From the NCBI RefSeq assembly GCF_000143415.4, contig NW_003314283.1, positions 1,780,272 to 1,844,271 of the forward strand: a stretch of 64,000 nt of DNA. Reading direction: 5' to 3'. The DNA comes from Selaginella moellendorffii (lineage: Eukaryota > Streptophyta > Lycopodiopsida > Selaginellales > Selaginellaceae). A model generated the notes under the pieces. That model was given only the letters and a program-made list of their open reading frames with translations. It was not told where the DNA came from and did no database searches. Of the stretch, positions 10,898-22,965 are shown piece by piece. The stretch's first letter is position 1. Each line of letters opens with the position of its first letter. Both the position numbers and the translations under genes were made by a program.

Positions 10898-11993
10898 TGT
10901 AAGCGACTAAATTTTCCATTCTACTTTAGTCACTTAACCACACCTCTGACCACTTGGAGGAGTCTCATTCACAACCTCCATAAATCCAATCCAGGACTTG
11001 GGACTTGCTAGCCCCGAGAATGGCATCCATGCCACTCAACATTTGCACTTGGTCCAAGTGCTCCACGTGTCCGATCCCATGACCGACACTCAAAGATACC
11101 ACCGACATAGCAGCCCGTTACGCTAAGGCCATGCCCAATCACCTTTGCCACACTGGTAGTCCAATACCACTTGCATCCCCGTCTTGGCTCTCCAAGACTA
11201 GGCAAACGATCCGTGAGTGGTCATCTCAGATCCACTCCTTAGCATCCTTAGGATGCCCACCGACAAGGGGAATAGCCTTCCCCAATATCCCTCTGTCAGT
11301 CCCCACTAAATCCCTTTCTGCCCCTGGCCGTGTTTGCCAACACTGCCACTGGATTGAGACCCACAGGCCCGACCACTAAGTCCCACGGTCCTCTGGGACT
11401 TCCTCACCACACGACTGTGTCCTTGGTCACTACCCCAGAGGACTGCTCCTCTTCCTTTCCACAGTCTGGGCCTTTGGGACAACATTTCGGAACACCGTGG
11501 CCTTACGCGAGCCACCTGGGTACTCTCCTCGCCTTCTGCCCTTGGGTGCTCTAGCCATGGGCTTAGAGCGGGTTCCGTTGAGCCACACCAGGTATCCAAG
11601 TAGGTAGTGCCACCCACACTTGGACTGGGAGCATCGGCCAATCGATCTCCCGGGGGAACTAGAGCCGGCTCTTGAACACTTCACCAAGCTACCCTGCTTG
11701 TCGGTCTGTGTTCACTCTAGTCTTGGACTTCCCAGTGGGCAGCTCATCACCCAACACTGGGTCTGGCCTTCCTAGGCCAAACTGGCCTTTCCTGGCCAAA
11801 CTGGCTCCACTGCAGTCCTCCCCCTACTATACTTTTGGAGCTCACCAAACCCCCCAGGGTCTGGGAGACGAACGCTTTGGGCTTTCACCCTCTCAGCCTC
11901 CGGACTCGGACTCGGACTCGGACTCGGATTCGGACTCGGACTCGGGCTCGGGCTCGGTCTCGGCCTCGGCCTCGGTCTCGGTCTCGGTCCCGA

Positions 11994-12024
<31 letters not shown>

Positions 12025-12698
12025 TCCGGTCTCGGTCTCGACTTCGGACTCCATCTCGAACTCCATCTCGGGTCCATCTCGGACTTCATCTCGGACTCCA
12101 TTTCGGGTCCATCTCGGGTCCACCTCGGACTCCATCTCGGGTCCACCTCGGACTCCATCTCGGACTCCATCTCGGACTCCATCTCGGGTCCATCTCGGAC
12201 TCCACTTCGGACTCCAACTCGGGTCCATCTCGGGCCCACCTCGGACTCCACTTCGGACTCCATCTCGGACTCCATCTCGGGTCCATCTCGGACTCCATTT
12301 CGGACTCCAACTCGGGTCCATCTCGGACTCCACTTCGGACTCCAACTCGGGTCCATCTCGGACTCCACTTCGGACTCCAACTCGGGTCCATCTCGGACTC
12401 CACTTCGGACTCCAACTCGGGTCCATCTCGGACTCCACTTCGGACTCCAACTCGAGTCCATCTTGGACACTCCCACGTGTCATGTGCTGGTCCTTTTGGG
12501 TCCCTTTTTGGAGCCTCGCCTTTGCTCGCTTCGTGCTCGTTCCTCGAGCACTTCGTTGGGAGTTCCACTCCCACTCTTGACTTTTCAAGTCGGAGCTTTT
12601 GGTCCAAACGTGTTACGCTCGTTTGGCTCTCGCTTCGGCCACTACCATGTGGCGCCCTTCCGGCTCCACTTTGGGGCCTAGGGATTTTGTGTCTCACA
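10898..12698 (-). repeat. LTR (3' LTR in element orientation), 1801 bp
   Basis: In minus orientation it runs from TGTGAGACACAAAATCCC to TAGTCGCTTACA. About 570 bp (11897-12465) is a degenerate minisatellite. It is almost identical to 16755-18578. Confidence 0.88.
11897..12465. repeat. Minisatellite inside the LTR (CTCGGACTC / CATCTCGGGTC units)
   Basis: Starts as a 6-bp CTCGGA/CTCGGT array and grades into units of about 12-24 bp such as TCGGACTCCATCTCGGGTC. It produces long spurious ORFs in several frames (RTRTRT, SDSDSD, GLHLGLH). Counterparts lie at about 17754-18345 and, in the solo LTR, about 41680-42255. Confidence 0.9.
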
Positions 12699-15600
12699 AC
12701 TCCACCACCCATAGACGAAGTTCGATGTCCTCATCGAACGGTGAACCATTCTATAAAGTAACACCCGCATGTGTTACCATTTCCATCCTTGGCGCGTAGC
12801 CAATATTTGTCAATGGTGTGACATTGAAGGCTCACCATGCCTTTTGCATATCCTCTAAGGAGGGTAGTCTCTCCAACTTAGAGACTGATTGGACCACATA
12901 TAGTGGTTCTCTCCTTTTATTGGTTTAGTTCTCGCTAAACCTCTTAGAGACCCTTCTCTAAGTCAATCCCACTACTCCTTCTCGAGTAGTCTCAATTTCC
13001 ATCGATATAACCTTTGCACTTTGGAACTTTGAATTTTGACTTCTTGGAGTCAATTTCCTAGGTGTCTCCGACACCTTGCCTTGCACCTTTTGTGCAACTC
13101 CACTTCCCATCCTAGGAAGTCCTCTACTCGAGGGCACCATCATCCTCTCTTCTATTTCGTGCCAAAGTTCCAGTTATCATACTTTGTGCTAGGGCTGTTC
13201 ATGGCCCTATCATTTGGCTGCCTTACCGCTCCCTCCCTTGGAGCTTCCACTTTCGCCAAATCAGAGCATTTCGGAATCCCTCCTTGGAAACACACTTCCT
13301 TTCCCGCAACTTGTTAGTGTCCAACACATTAGTGTTCCTCGCCTAACTTTGTCACTTGGATTCCTTCCAAGGGATTCCACGGCCCTATCTTGGCCACTCA
13401 TCTTTTGCTCCTATCCGTTGATTGTTGCACCAAGCAACATTGAATCTCTACCTCCCTCCTTGAGGTATTGTTTCGGTTCCATAGCAAAGACTCTTCTTTG
13501 CCAAGTCCGGAGGATGTTCACCCCTAGTACGTCTCTTTAGCATCTTCTGCTATGGGCTCTATCCACGGCCCAACTTCGTGACCCTCCCATGGGTCTTTTA
13601 TAGAGACTACTTTCCTCGGACTCACTATGCCATCGCACGGACTTAGTTTATTTCCCTTAGGTGCTTTTCCCACTTGGTCATCACGACCAAGCAACACCAC
13701 CTTAAACAGTTCAATTTCAACATTTTGAACCAGGAACTTCATTCCTTAGCCAACCAAGGACCTTGTCCTTATCTGGCCATAAGATCACCTAGTGATCTCA
13801 CCTTGGCACCTTAACAGAGTTGCCAAGAGGTACTTGGTCTTCTAGACCTCCAAGTTGTTGACTATAACCCCGGGGGCATCCCCCACACTTGGCGGTGCAC
13901 CCAAGCCAACCCTTACGGCCAAGGGTTCATAGCAACTGAGATTAGGTGTCCCCATCTCACTCACCACGACCTTGGTGCCACTTGCACCAAAGCGTTCAAG
14001 TTGGATATGCTGAGCTTTCACACTAAGCAATCTAACCGTGCATCACGACTCCGAGGCATCCCTCGCTTGGCGGTGTGCCCAAACCAGTCTCCCCACTGAG
14101 AGTCCATGACCACCGAAATATGAGTGTCCTCATATTCCAAACCATCACCACGCCCTAGTGATTTGGGACTCGAACCCAAGCACTAGAGGGTCGGGACTCG
14201 AACCCAACCTCCGTATATGCATCTATGGACAGCATCACACAAGATGCCTGGCGTGACTCCCCACGCCGGTGCACCAACTTATTTTTAAAGCGCGCTACAG
14301 ATCATAGCTTAGGAACCTAGTTCCTCTACACTGCCAAGTCCTCTCACTTGACATGTCTGTGATCATGCATGGACTCCTCCATGCTCGGCCCCATGGCCCA
14401 CCCTTTTTGAAGTTATCACCTTCAACTAGGGTATTTGTTCCCCCGACGTGCCAATCTCGCTTGGCAAGTCCTCCGACCACTGTAACATGGTTCCTGCATA
14501 AGCGTGAAAGTCCTTGACCATCGACTTTCGTTCAAAGCCCTCTCCTTGAACACTCGGGAACTACTTCCCTAACCTTGATAGCCTTGCCTCATGGCAAGCT
14601 TCAAGACCACGCTTCTGCTGCGCCATTCTGATTTCGCGCGTTCCATGAACCATTTACACTTGGCCTTTCTAGGTACTAAGCTACCTAGAATCGTCTTTGG
14701 GAACCTTGAAGGAACTCTGTCCCTTAGTTTGCTAAGGCCTCCCTTTTTGCAAGCCTTCCAAATGCCACATAGTCTAATATGGACAATTCCATATTTTAGA
14801 CTCTCCATGGCATCACGGTTGTTAGCGGCAACACCCTCGAGCCCCCACTTGATTCTCCACTCCCAGATGGCATAACCAACCTTGGTTATGCCCTTTGATT
14901 CCTACGGTTTGGTTCTATCCCTTTACTTCTTGCTTTTTGGCTTCACACCTTTCCTTTGGTCATTCTCCTCCAGACCAGGAGGATAGCTTTGCACTTTCTA
15001 TCATGCTTTAGCAAGTATTCTTAGGGATGAACCTACCCAATAGCCTAGGGAGTGGTTCCTCAATCTAGGTATGCTCACCTTATAATCCCACACACTGGGA
15101 TTACATTGTTGCTTATGGGCCTTTACATGCCCATCACTAGCCTTGCCAAAATTCCATTTTTGGCTTTGTCCAACTCGGCTAGACAGTCCTCTCCTGTCTC
15201 CACAACTTTGGACATTTGGATAGCACCTTCTATCCATCATTCGCTAGGGACTTCGTCCCTTGGGCTTTATCCATTGCCCTCGCGACATCAAACACCACCT
15301 TTTGGTGTTCTAGAGTGTTCGGGTGTCCCAATGATGGCTTTCTTGACAATGAGTATTTCCTTTTATGACATTGACTTACTATATCGCAACACAAGCAACT
15401 TATCCCCCGTAAGGGTATATCCAACTTCCCTATGCTATTAAGAAGTCTTGGGTAGCTACCTTCTACCCGTTTAACCAGTTATTTTGCACCTCTTGCTTAG
15501 TTGCCTCATAGTTGTCAAGTCCTACAACTCATTGCTTGGTGCTTTCACACCTCCATCATTATCTGGGTCACCACACTCCAACTGCATGCTCTGCAGCTTA

Positions 15601-16754
15601 GGCTATGTTATTCCCATTTCCATTGGGATTCCTTTGGCAAGGGGTTCTCATGAACCCACCAACATAGCCTCAAGGTATCACACCTTGGCACATTTGGTGT
15701 TTCCACACCATCGGCTCCACGAGCCTACCTCTGTGACATTTCCCCTTCGTGTCTAAGTCTTTGCCAAGACCAACACCGCTCTTTCTCATGCCAACCATCC
15801 GTTAGCACTGCACCATAGAGGTCACACACAACTTTATGTCAAAGTTGTTTTCTTCTGGGAACACCTTTCCCATAACTTTAGCATGGCATATTTTGCCATC
15901 GATGAGATACCCTCTGTTCTCATCCTTGGATCCTATGATCCCCCCCCATCCTTTGTGGGGTACAACACACCTCAGTCCAAATGCTTCCATCAGTCCTTTT
16001 AGGACCATCCGTTGACTCTACTTGAGTCATCCAGCATTTTTGGACTTGGTTAATCCACAGACCCGTAAGGTCCTACTTGTGAGGCACTAGCTCACTGGAA
16101 TACACTATTTGCATTCCTATCCTACTCAAAAGGACTATTTTCACAAGTGTTACTCCGACACTTGATTTTGTTCTCTGGGGGCAACCTTTGCCCCTTAGGA
16201 CTACTTGTCCATGTGATGAGAACACCAACTCATCCACTTAATACACCCCCAACTCCTTGGGTTGTTCCAGCATTTATTAGAGGTAGCCCTGGCTACCTTT
16301 TCAAGGACTTGAGTCCTCTTCCGTATTTGACCTCCCACGGTCATTACTTCTGGTCTCACATTCATGAGCACCAACCTCAACTATATGAGGAAAATCTTGT
16401 GACTCCTTTATTGCTTTGGAGTCTTTATCTTTCCCGTGATCCCAACTGTAGTTGTTTACCACAACTACATTAGCCAGTTTGCTAAGTCAAACGCTCATCT
16501 GGATCACATCCTCAACTCTTTTGAGGAAAACCATATACTGTTCCCAAGATCCCAAAGTCGTTCCATTATTGGCCCTTTTCTATCCACCACCTTGTCTACA
16601 AGTTCACACATGAACTGTAATGGAGAGCCATATCTTCCCGACCTGCTACTCCTCAAGGATAGGCCCACTTCTCAGACCTTCCGTTGCCAACACCAGTGGT
16701 GATATACTTGAGCACCAATAAAAGTCGGACTAAGGAACAGCTCCGATACCAAAT
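12699..16754 (-). other. Non-coding internal region of the LARD-like element
   Basis: No ORF above about 130 codons and no gag, protease, RT or integrase motif in any frame. The minus strand ends with a purine-rich GGGTGGTGGAG just before the LTR (12700-12710), a plausible polypurine tract. The 12720-13330 part recurs in decayed form at 19220-19848. Confidence 0.8.
16740..16751 (-). other. Primer-binding site for initiator Met-tRNA
   Basis: The minus strand reads TGGTATCGGAGC three bases after the LTR terminal CA. The usual plant initiator Met-tRNA site is TGGTATCAGAGC, so there is one mismatch. This fixes the element orientation. Confidence 0.8.
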
Positions 16755-17847
16755 TGTAAGCGACTAAATTTTCCATTCTACTTTAGTCACTTAACCACAC
16801 CTCTGACCACTTGGAGGAGTCTCATTCACAACCTCCATAAATCCAATCCAGGACTTGGGACTTGCTAGCCCCGAGAATGGCATCCATGCCACTCAACATT
16901 TGCACTTGGTCCAAGTGCTCCACGTGTCCGATCCCATGACCGACACTCAAAGATACCACCGACATAGCAGCCCGTTACGCTAAGGCCATGCCCAATCACC
17001 TTTGCCACACTGGTAGTCCAATACCACTTGCATCCCCGTCTTGGCTCTCCAAGACTAGGCAAACGATCCGTGAGTGGTCATCTCAGATCCACTCCTTAGC
17101 ATCCTTAGGATGCCCACCGACAAGGGGAATAGCCTTCCCCAATATCCCTCTGTCAGTCCCCACTAAATCCCTTTCTGCCCCTGGCCGTGTTTGCCAACAC
17201 TGCCACTGGATTGAGACCCACAGGCCCGACCACTAAGTCCCACGGTCCTCTGGGACTTCCTCACCACACGACTGTGTCCTTGGTCACTACCCCAGAGGAC
17301 TGCTCCTCTTCCTTTCCACAGTCTGGGCCTTTGGGACAACATTTCGGAACACCGTGGCCTTACGCGAGCCACCTGGGTACTCTCCTCACCTTCTGCCCTT
17401 GGGTGCTCTAGCCATGGGCTTAGAGCGGGTTCCGTTGAGCCACACCAGGTATCCAAGTAGGTAGTGCCACCCACACTTGGACTGGGAGCATCGGCCAATC
17501 GATCTCCCGGGGGAACTAGAGCCGGCTCTTGAACACTTCACCAAGCTACCCTGCTTGTCGGTCTGTGTTCACTCTAGTCTTGGACTTCCCAGTGGGCAGC
17601 TCATCACCCAACACTGGGTCTGGCCTTCCTAGGCCAAACTGGCCTTTCCTGGCCAAACTGGCTCCACTGCAGTCCTCCCCCTACTATACTTTTGGAGCTC
17701 ACCAAACCCCCCAGGGTCTGGGAGACGAACGCTTTGGGCTTTCACCCTCTCAGCCTCCGGACTCGGACTCGGACTCGGACTCGGATTCGGACTCGGACTC
17801 GGGCTCGGGCTCGGTCTCGGCCTCGGCCTCGGTCTCGGTCTCGGTCC

Positions 17848-17881
<34 letters not shown>

Positions 17882-18578
17882 TCCGGTCTCGGTCTCGACT
17901 TCGGACTCCATCTCGAACTCCATCTCGGGTCCATCTCGGACTTCATCTCGGACTCCATTTCGGGTCCATCTCGGGTCCACCTCGGACTCCATCTCGGGTC
18001 CACCTCGGACTCCATCTCGGACTCCATCTCGGACTCCATCTCGGGTCCATCTCGGACTCCATCTCGGGTCCATCTCGGACTCCACTTCGGACTCCAACTC
18101 GGGTCCATCTCGGGCCCACCTCGGACTCCACTTCGGACTCCATCTCGGACTCCATCTCGGGTCCATCTCGGACTCCACTTCGGACTCCAACTTGGGTCCA
18201 TCTCGGACTCCACTTCGGACTCCAACTCGGGTCCATCTCGGACTCCACTTCGGACTCCAACTCGGGTCCATCTCGGACTCCACTTCGGACTCCAACTCGG
18301 GTCCATCTCGGACTCCACTTCGGACTCCAACTCGAGTCCATCTTGGACACTCCCACGTGTCATGTGCTGGTCCTTTTGGGTCCCTTTTTGGAGCCTCGCC
18401 TTTGCTCGCTTCGTGCTCGTTCCTCGAGCACTTCGTTGGGAGTTCCACTCCCGCTCTTGACTTTTCAAGTCGGAGCTTTTGGTCCAAACGTGTTACGCTC
18501 GTTTGGCTCTCGCTTCGGCCACTACCATGTGGCGCCCTTCCGGCTCCACTTTGGGGCCTAGGGATTTTGTGTCTCACA
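16755..18578 (-). repeat. LTR (5' LTR in element orientation), 1824 bp
   Basis: Same ends as the partner LTR. The length differs by 23 bp, mainly in the minisatellite at about 17754-18345. Confidence 0.88.
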
Positions 18579-18583
18579 CCCTC

Positions 18584-19197
18584 ATGCCATTTACTTGATC
18601 ACCAAATACCTTTTTCCCTTTGCACTAGTATATCTTAATACCGGTCTGAGAAATAGAATGGCATGTGCCCTCAGGCCTTTTACTAAATCACCTTTGAAAG
18701 AAATGCAAGCCTCTATGTCTTAAAAAAAAGGTACTAGAGAAATTCCTTAATAATATGAATGTTATTTAGTTTCATGAAAATACACTAAGGGTCAAATGAG
18801 TTAAATGACTTCTCCAGACTAGCAATGCCTCTTGCTACACCTTCACAATTAGATTCGTTAGAAAAAGATAACATTGAATAATATCTAAATGTTCTCACCA
18901 TTAAGTTATATGTCTAGCTAATAGGAATGACGTTCATCTTGGAAAGCTCACCACACACTCAATGAACAAACAAATAGTGTGTGCGCGCATGCCATCGCTC
19001 TTCTTTAGCTTCAGATTCGGCTTGTTCACCTTGACAATGAGATTTATTATACAACCAGATGGACTCAGTCTGGACACAAAGTCACCGCGCTAGTCACCAT
19101 GCCCCAGATATGTCTAGCCCCTGGATAAAAAACATATAATTTCACGTCATTTTCAAATACTTGAAAATTTGTACCTAGTCCCATTTTACTGAATAAA
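18584..19197. other. Right subterminal region of copy A
   Basis: Continues copy A after the LTR element and matches copy B 27206-27812. AT-rich, with palindromes at 18658 and about 18975 and an inverse GGTGAACAAGCCGAATCTGAAG unit near 19010. No credible ORF. Confidence 0.7.
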
Positions 19198-19219
19198 TCC
19201 CACTTTAACGAAATAGAGC
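19198..19219 (-). repeat. Right terminal inverted repeat of copy A
   Basis: The minus strand begins GCTCTATTTCGTTAAAGTGG, matching the left end of copy C (53541) exactly and that of copy B (27184) except for one C/T change. The flank beyond is the old LARD relic. Confidence 0.85.
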
Positions 19220-21390
19220 ATAGGGTAAAGATGACCCACCTCTCCCATTTCAACAGATCCGTGTCCATAGTCCATTATAGTAGACAAGGATGGAATTCTT
19301 AAATGCTTTAATTTGGCAAAGGTGAACGCTCCTAGAGAGATAAAGTGGCAAAGTAACCAAGTGATAAAGTCATGGATAGCCCTAGCATGAATTATGGATA
19401 AGTGAAATTTAGTGCCAAAGGTGGTACGAAATAAAAAAGAGGATGATAGTGCCCTCAAGTAAAGAATTTCTTATGATGGGGAAGTGATGTTTGTATAATT
19501 GATACAATGCAAGGTGTCAGACACACCTAGGAAATTGATTCAAGATGTCAATATTAAAGTTCTAGAGTGTGATGGTTATATTGGTAGAGGCTGAGAATAC
19601 TCCAGAATGAGTATTAAGATTGAGATTGAGAAGGTGTCTCTAACAAGTTTAGTGAGAACTAAATAAACAAAGGTAAAGAATTACCATTGGTGATATAATG
19701 AGACTTTAAATTGGAAAGACTATATGGTGAGCATTAACAAATTTTAGTTTAGTGCTAAGGATAAAAATAGTAATCTATAATAGGGTTACTTTATAAAATG
19801 GTTTATCATTCAATAAGGACATTGAACTTTGTCTAGAGGTGGTAGAGTTGTGAGACACAAATCTTAAAGCCTCAAAGTGGAGCTAAAAGGGTGCCACATA
19901 GTAGTGGTCGAAGTGAAAGTCTAAAAAGCATAACATATTTGGATCAAAACCTTTGACTTAGAAAATCGAGAGTGGGAGTGGAACTCAAAATAAGTGCTTG
20001 AGAAATAAGTATGAAGAAATCAATGAATGAGTCTTTAAAAAGGGACACAAGAAGAACTAACACATGGCAAGTGTCATAACACATGGAAATGTCAAAATTG
20101 AGTCCGAAAAAGAGCCCTAGAAAGAGTCTAAGAAGGAGTCCGAGAAAGAGTTTGAGAAGGAGTTTGAGAAGGAGTGCAAGATGGAGTCCCAGAAGGAGGC
20201 CGAGAAGAAATCTGACATGGAGTCTAAGATGGAGTCTAAGATGGAGTTCAAGAAGGAATTTGAGATGGAGTCCGAAAAGAAGTCTGAGAAGGAATCCCAA
20301 ATGGAGTCCAAGGAGTCCAAAAAGGAAGCCAAGATGGAGTTCAAGAAGGAGTCTGAGAAGCAGTTCAAAATGGGAACCAAGACCGAGATTAAGGCCGAGA
20401 CTCCAAGTCCAAGTTTGAGTCTGAGTCCGAGTCTAAGTCCAAGTTCGAGTTCAAGTTCGAGGGTGAAAGCCCAAAGCAATTGTCTCCTAGACCCTAAGGG
20501 GCTTGGTGAGCTCCAAAAGGATAGTAAGGGGAGGACTCTAATAGAATCAATTTGGCCAGGAAAGATTAGTGTGACCAAGGAAGGCTATACCCATATGGTG
20601 GGTGATGATGTAACCACTCAGGAGTCCGAGGCTAGAGTGAACATAGATGGACAAGTGGGGTAACTTGGTAAAGTATTCAAGAGCCAGCTTTAGCTCCCTT
20701 AGGAGATTGAAAGATAGATGCTCCTAATCCAAGTGTGGATGGCACTACCTACTTGGATATCTAGTGTGGCTTATTAGAACCTTGTTTTACCCACATGGCT
20801 AGGGCACTTAAGGGTGGAAGGTGGAAAGAGTATCTACAAAGCTCATGTAGAGCCACTGTGTTTTGAAATATCATCCCAAAGTCTCAGACTGTGGAAAGGA
20901 AAAGGAGAAATCTTCTTGTATAGTGACTATGGATATAGTTATATAGTGTGGAAGTCTAAGAAGTCAGTGGGACTTAGTGGTTGGGCTTTCAAGCCCTAAC
21001 CCAGTGGTGGTGTTGGTGAGCATGGCCATGGATGGAGGGGGACTTGATGGGGACTTAAAAAGGGATATTAGAGAAGCATCTTAAAGATGCTAAAGTGTGG
21101 TCTTGGGATGACCACTCATGGAAAGATGGTCCAATCTTGGAGAGAATTATGGTATGGGTGGTTTTGGATTGCCAATGAGACAAAGGTAAATGAATATGGC
21201 TTTAGTGTAACGGGTTGGGATGTCAATAGTACCTTTAGGATGTCTTTGATGGGATTTGATACATGGAGCACTTGGACCAAGTGTAACAATTGAGTGGCAT
21301 AGATGGGGTTAATATATCCCTAAATCAGAAATAGGACTTATGGAGGTTGTGAGTGAAACTCCTCCAAATGGTCAAAGGGTTTATAGTGAT
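19220..21390 (+). mobile_element. Decayed relic of the LARD-like family (internal 3' part plus LTR)
   Basis: 19220-19848 aligns to the reverse complement of 12720-13330 with many substitutions. An LTR then begins at 19849 (TGTGAGACACAAATC) and can be followed to about 21390 (GGAGGTTGTGAGTGAAACTCC). Its minisatellite part is at about 20100-20465. Copy A ends exactly where the relic begins, so the relic was its target. The 153-160-residue ORFs here are repeat artefacts. Confidence 0.75.
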
Positions 21391-22477
21391 GGTTGCAATC
21401 TTTCCATTCCACCACTATTGCGAATATGACTGCAGGTATCAAAACTTATCTTTTAGTGAGTCTTTTTGCATATTCTCTCCTTACTACCATGATGGCAAGA
21501 GGTCCATATTGCTAAATCATTTATTAGTCCCTCTTGGAGTTAATTGGGCATTTCGAGTATATTTAAACTGGACTATAAGCAACCAAAAAGAATGACTTGA
21601 GAAATGATCCATAAATATTCAAAATTTATGAGATAATACTTAATAGTTATTTTATCCTCATATGTTTCTTAAAGTTTCAAGGATCCACAGTGATAATATA
21701 TCTAAATTTTATCCCATGATCATATGTACTACAACCACATATCCTAGATCAGATAATATATTCACTTCTCTTCCACTTTTCTTGGAACTTTGAAAGCAAA
21801 TTTGGGCCATATTTGAGGAATTTTCTAGAGGTTTGGAGACCTTAACAACTAAAGTCTAGGTCAGTGCTTTTTTCCCTCTTAGATTCTTGCTACTTTATCT
21901 TTGTTTCTCTCTTTTCTTCATAGTTTTTCTTCTTTCTTCCATTTTTCTTTAGTTAAGTTCTTAGTTCTATGATCAAGTTTTCCCCTTGTGGTTTTCCTTT
22001 GATCCTAGAACTTTGAAATTTTTTCTCACTCCTTTCTTTTCTTTATATTCCTGTCAGTTTTGTTTTCACAATAGTTGCCAAAAGAGGGCATCACTTTATG
22101 GTCTTTAGTAGTGATTGAATCATGGGTTCTTGTATGCGATGGTTTCTAGCATAATCCCTCGTGGTTGCCTATTATGTAAAGCCATATAACTATTTGAAAG
22201 GAAAAAAAATAACCATTGATGTAAGCTTATTGCATATAAAAGGAAGACTTAATTCTTTTCTAGAATACATTCTTGAGGGGTTTGTCATAGCATACTGTCT
22301 AGAATTTATGGATTTTCATTCATTCTCATTTGAAAAGAGGGAAATACACACAAATGTTTGTGGGTTCTAGTGTTGGTAATTTTAACTCTCACAATCTTTT
22401 TTCTTAGGGTTCAAGTGCTAAACGATGCAATAATTATCCCATTGCACAGTATAACCAAACTATATAAGAGAATGAAA
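21391..22477. other. AT-rich intergenic DNA, nothing recognised
   Basis: Poly-pyrimidine and AT-rich sequence with only short ORFs. It is the left flank of the chromovirus insertion. I see no repeat shared with the rest of the window. Confidence 0.5.
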
Positions 22478-22482
22478 GAGAG

Positions 22483-22868
22483 TGTCAGGAATCCCCCAAT
22501 TCTTGCCACATTCCTGACTCTCGCCGGATTCCTGACCTGCAGACCACATTCCTGATTCTCAAGACACTTCCCTATTCCTAACTCTCGAGACACTTCCCTA
22601 TTCCTGACTCTCAAGACACTTCCCGATTCTTGAGTCTCGAGCCACATTCCTGATATTGATGTGGTGCCTCCTCGACCTCAGCTATATTTAGGCCGTCCCC
22701 GATCCAAGAGTGGTGGAGCTTCATCAACCTATAGTATATATAGGTTAGCCTTGTTCCATTTCTCCACAATCTGAATCAACACCAGTCTAAGGCTTCTTCT
22801 TTGTTTCCACTAGCTTTTCTCTTTGTCTTTAGCATTTTCTAATCTTGATCTGGTTGGGGGTCTTGACA
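22483..22868 (+). repeat. Chromovirus 5' LTR
   Basis: Begins with a short repeat array (TTCCTGACTCTC/CAAGACACTTCCC-like units, 22500-22650). A TATA-like TAGTATATATAGG lies at 22732-22744, and the predicted transcript start is near 22765. Nearly identical to 39713-40099. Confidence 0.9.
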
Positions 22869-22870
22869 GT

Positions 22871-22885
22871 TTGATTCAGATTGTG
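22871..22885 (+). other. Chromovirus primer-binding site, apparently self-priming
   Basis: TTGATTCAGATTGTG starts two bases after the LTR. It is the exact reverse complement of CACAATCTGAATCAA at 22765-22779 in the LTR, about 30 bp after the TATA-like box, where the transcript would begin. No tRNA-type site (TGGTATCAGAGC) is present. Confidence 0.7.
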
Positions 22886-22965
22886 CTTTTTGCTTTTCTT
22901 TTAGCTCGTTTTGATTATTTGATTGCCTTTGTCTTTTTCCCCCTTTCTTTTCTTTCTTCTTGCCA

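Larger units (their letters stand above)
10898..18578 (-). mobile_element. Non-autonomous LTR retrotransposon (LARD-like), TSD CCCTC
   Basis: Two LTRs (10898-12698 and 16755-18578) start and end TG...CA and flank about 4.06 kb of internal DNA without a gag or pol ORF. The 5-bp target duplication CCCTC is at 10893-10897 and 18579-18583. The primer-binding site and polypurine tract place the element on the minus strand. The two LTRs differ by a few substitutions and by repeat copy number, so insertion is recent. The large LTRs and non-coding interior fit a large retrotransposon derivative that must borrow proteins in trans. A solo LTR (41444-43251) and an old relic (19220 to about 21390) belong to the same family. 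Confidence 0.88.
1..19219. mobile_element. Large TIR DNA transposon, copy A (left end outside window; split by an LTR element)
   Basis: Sequence 1-10897 plus 18584-19219 matches copy C (53541 onward) directly and copy B (27184-39205) in inverse orientation. The right end is a terminal repeat at 19198-19219. The left 2.1 kb, seen in copy C at 53541-55671, lies before the window. Gene order is a leftward ParB/methyltransferase/phosphatase gene, a 2.8-kb intergenic region, a rightward transposase-like gene, then a small acidic ORF near the right end. Without the LTR element inserted at 10898-18578, and adding the missing left part, the element would be about 13.7 kb. Base substitutions have put nonsense codons into both genes. 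Confidence 0.85.

Noticed and set aside
11672-12761. Long ORFs of 200-370 codons rich in RTRTRT, SDSDSD or GLHLGLH in the LTRs (also 17529-18638 and 41313-42542).
   Set aside because: They are frames of a minisatellite open on both strands at once, cross the LTR ends, and show no domain. They are repeat artefacts.
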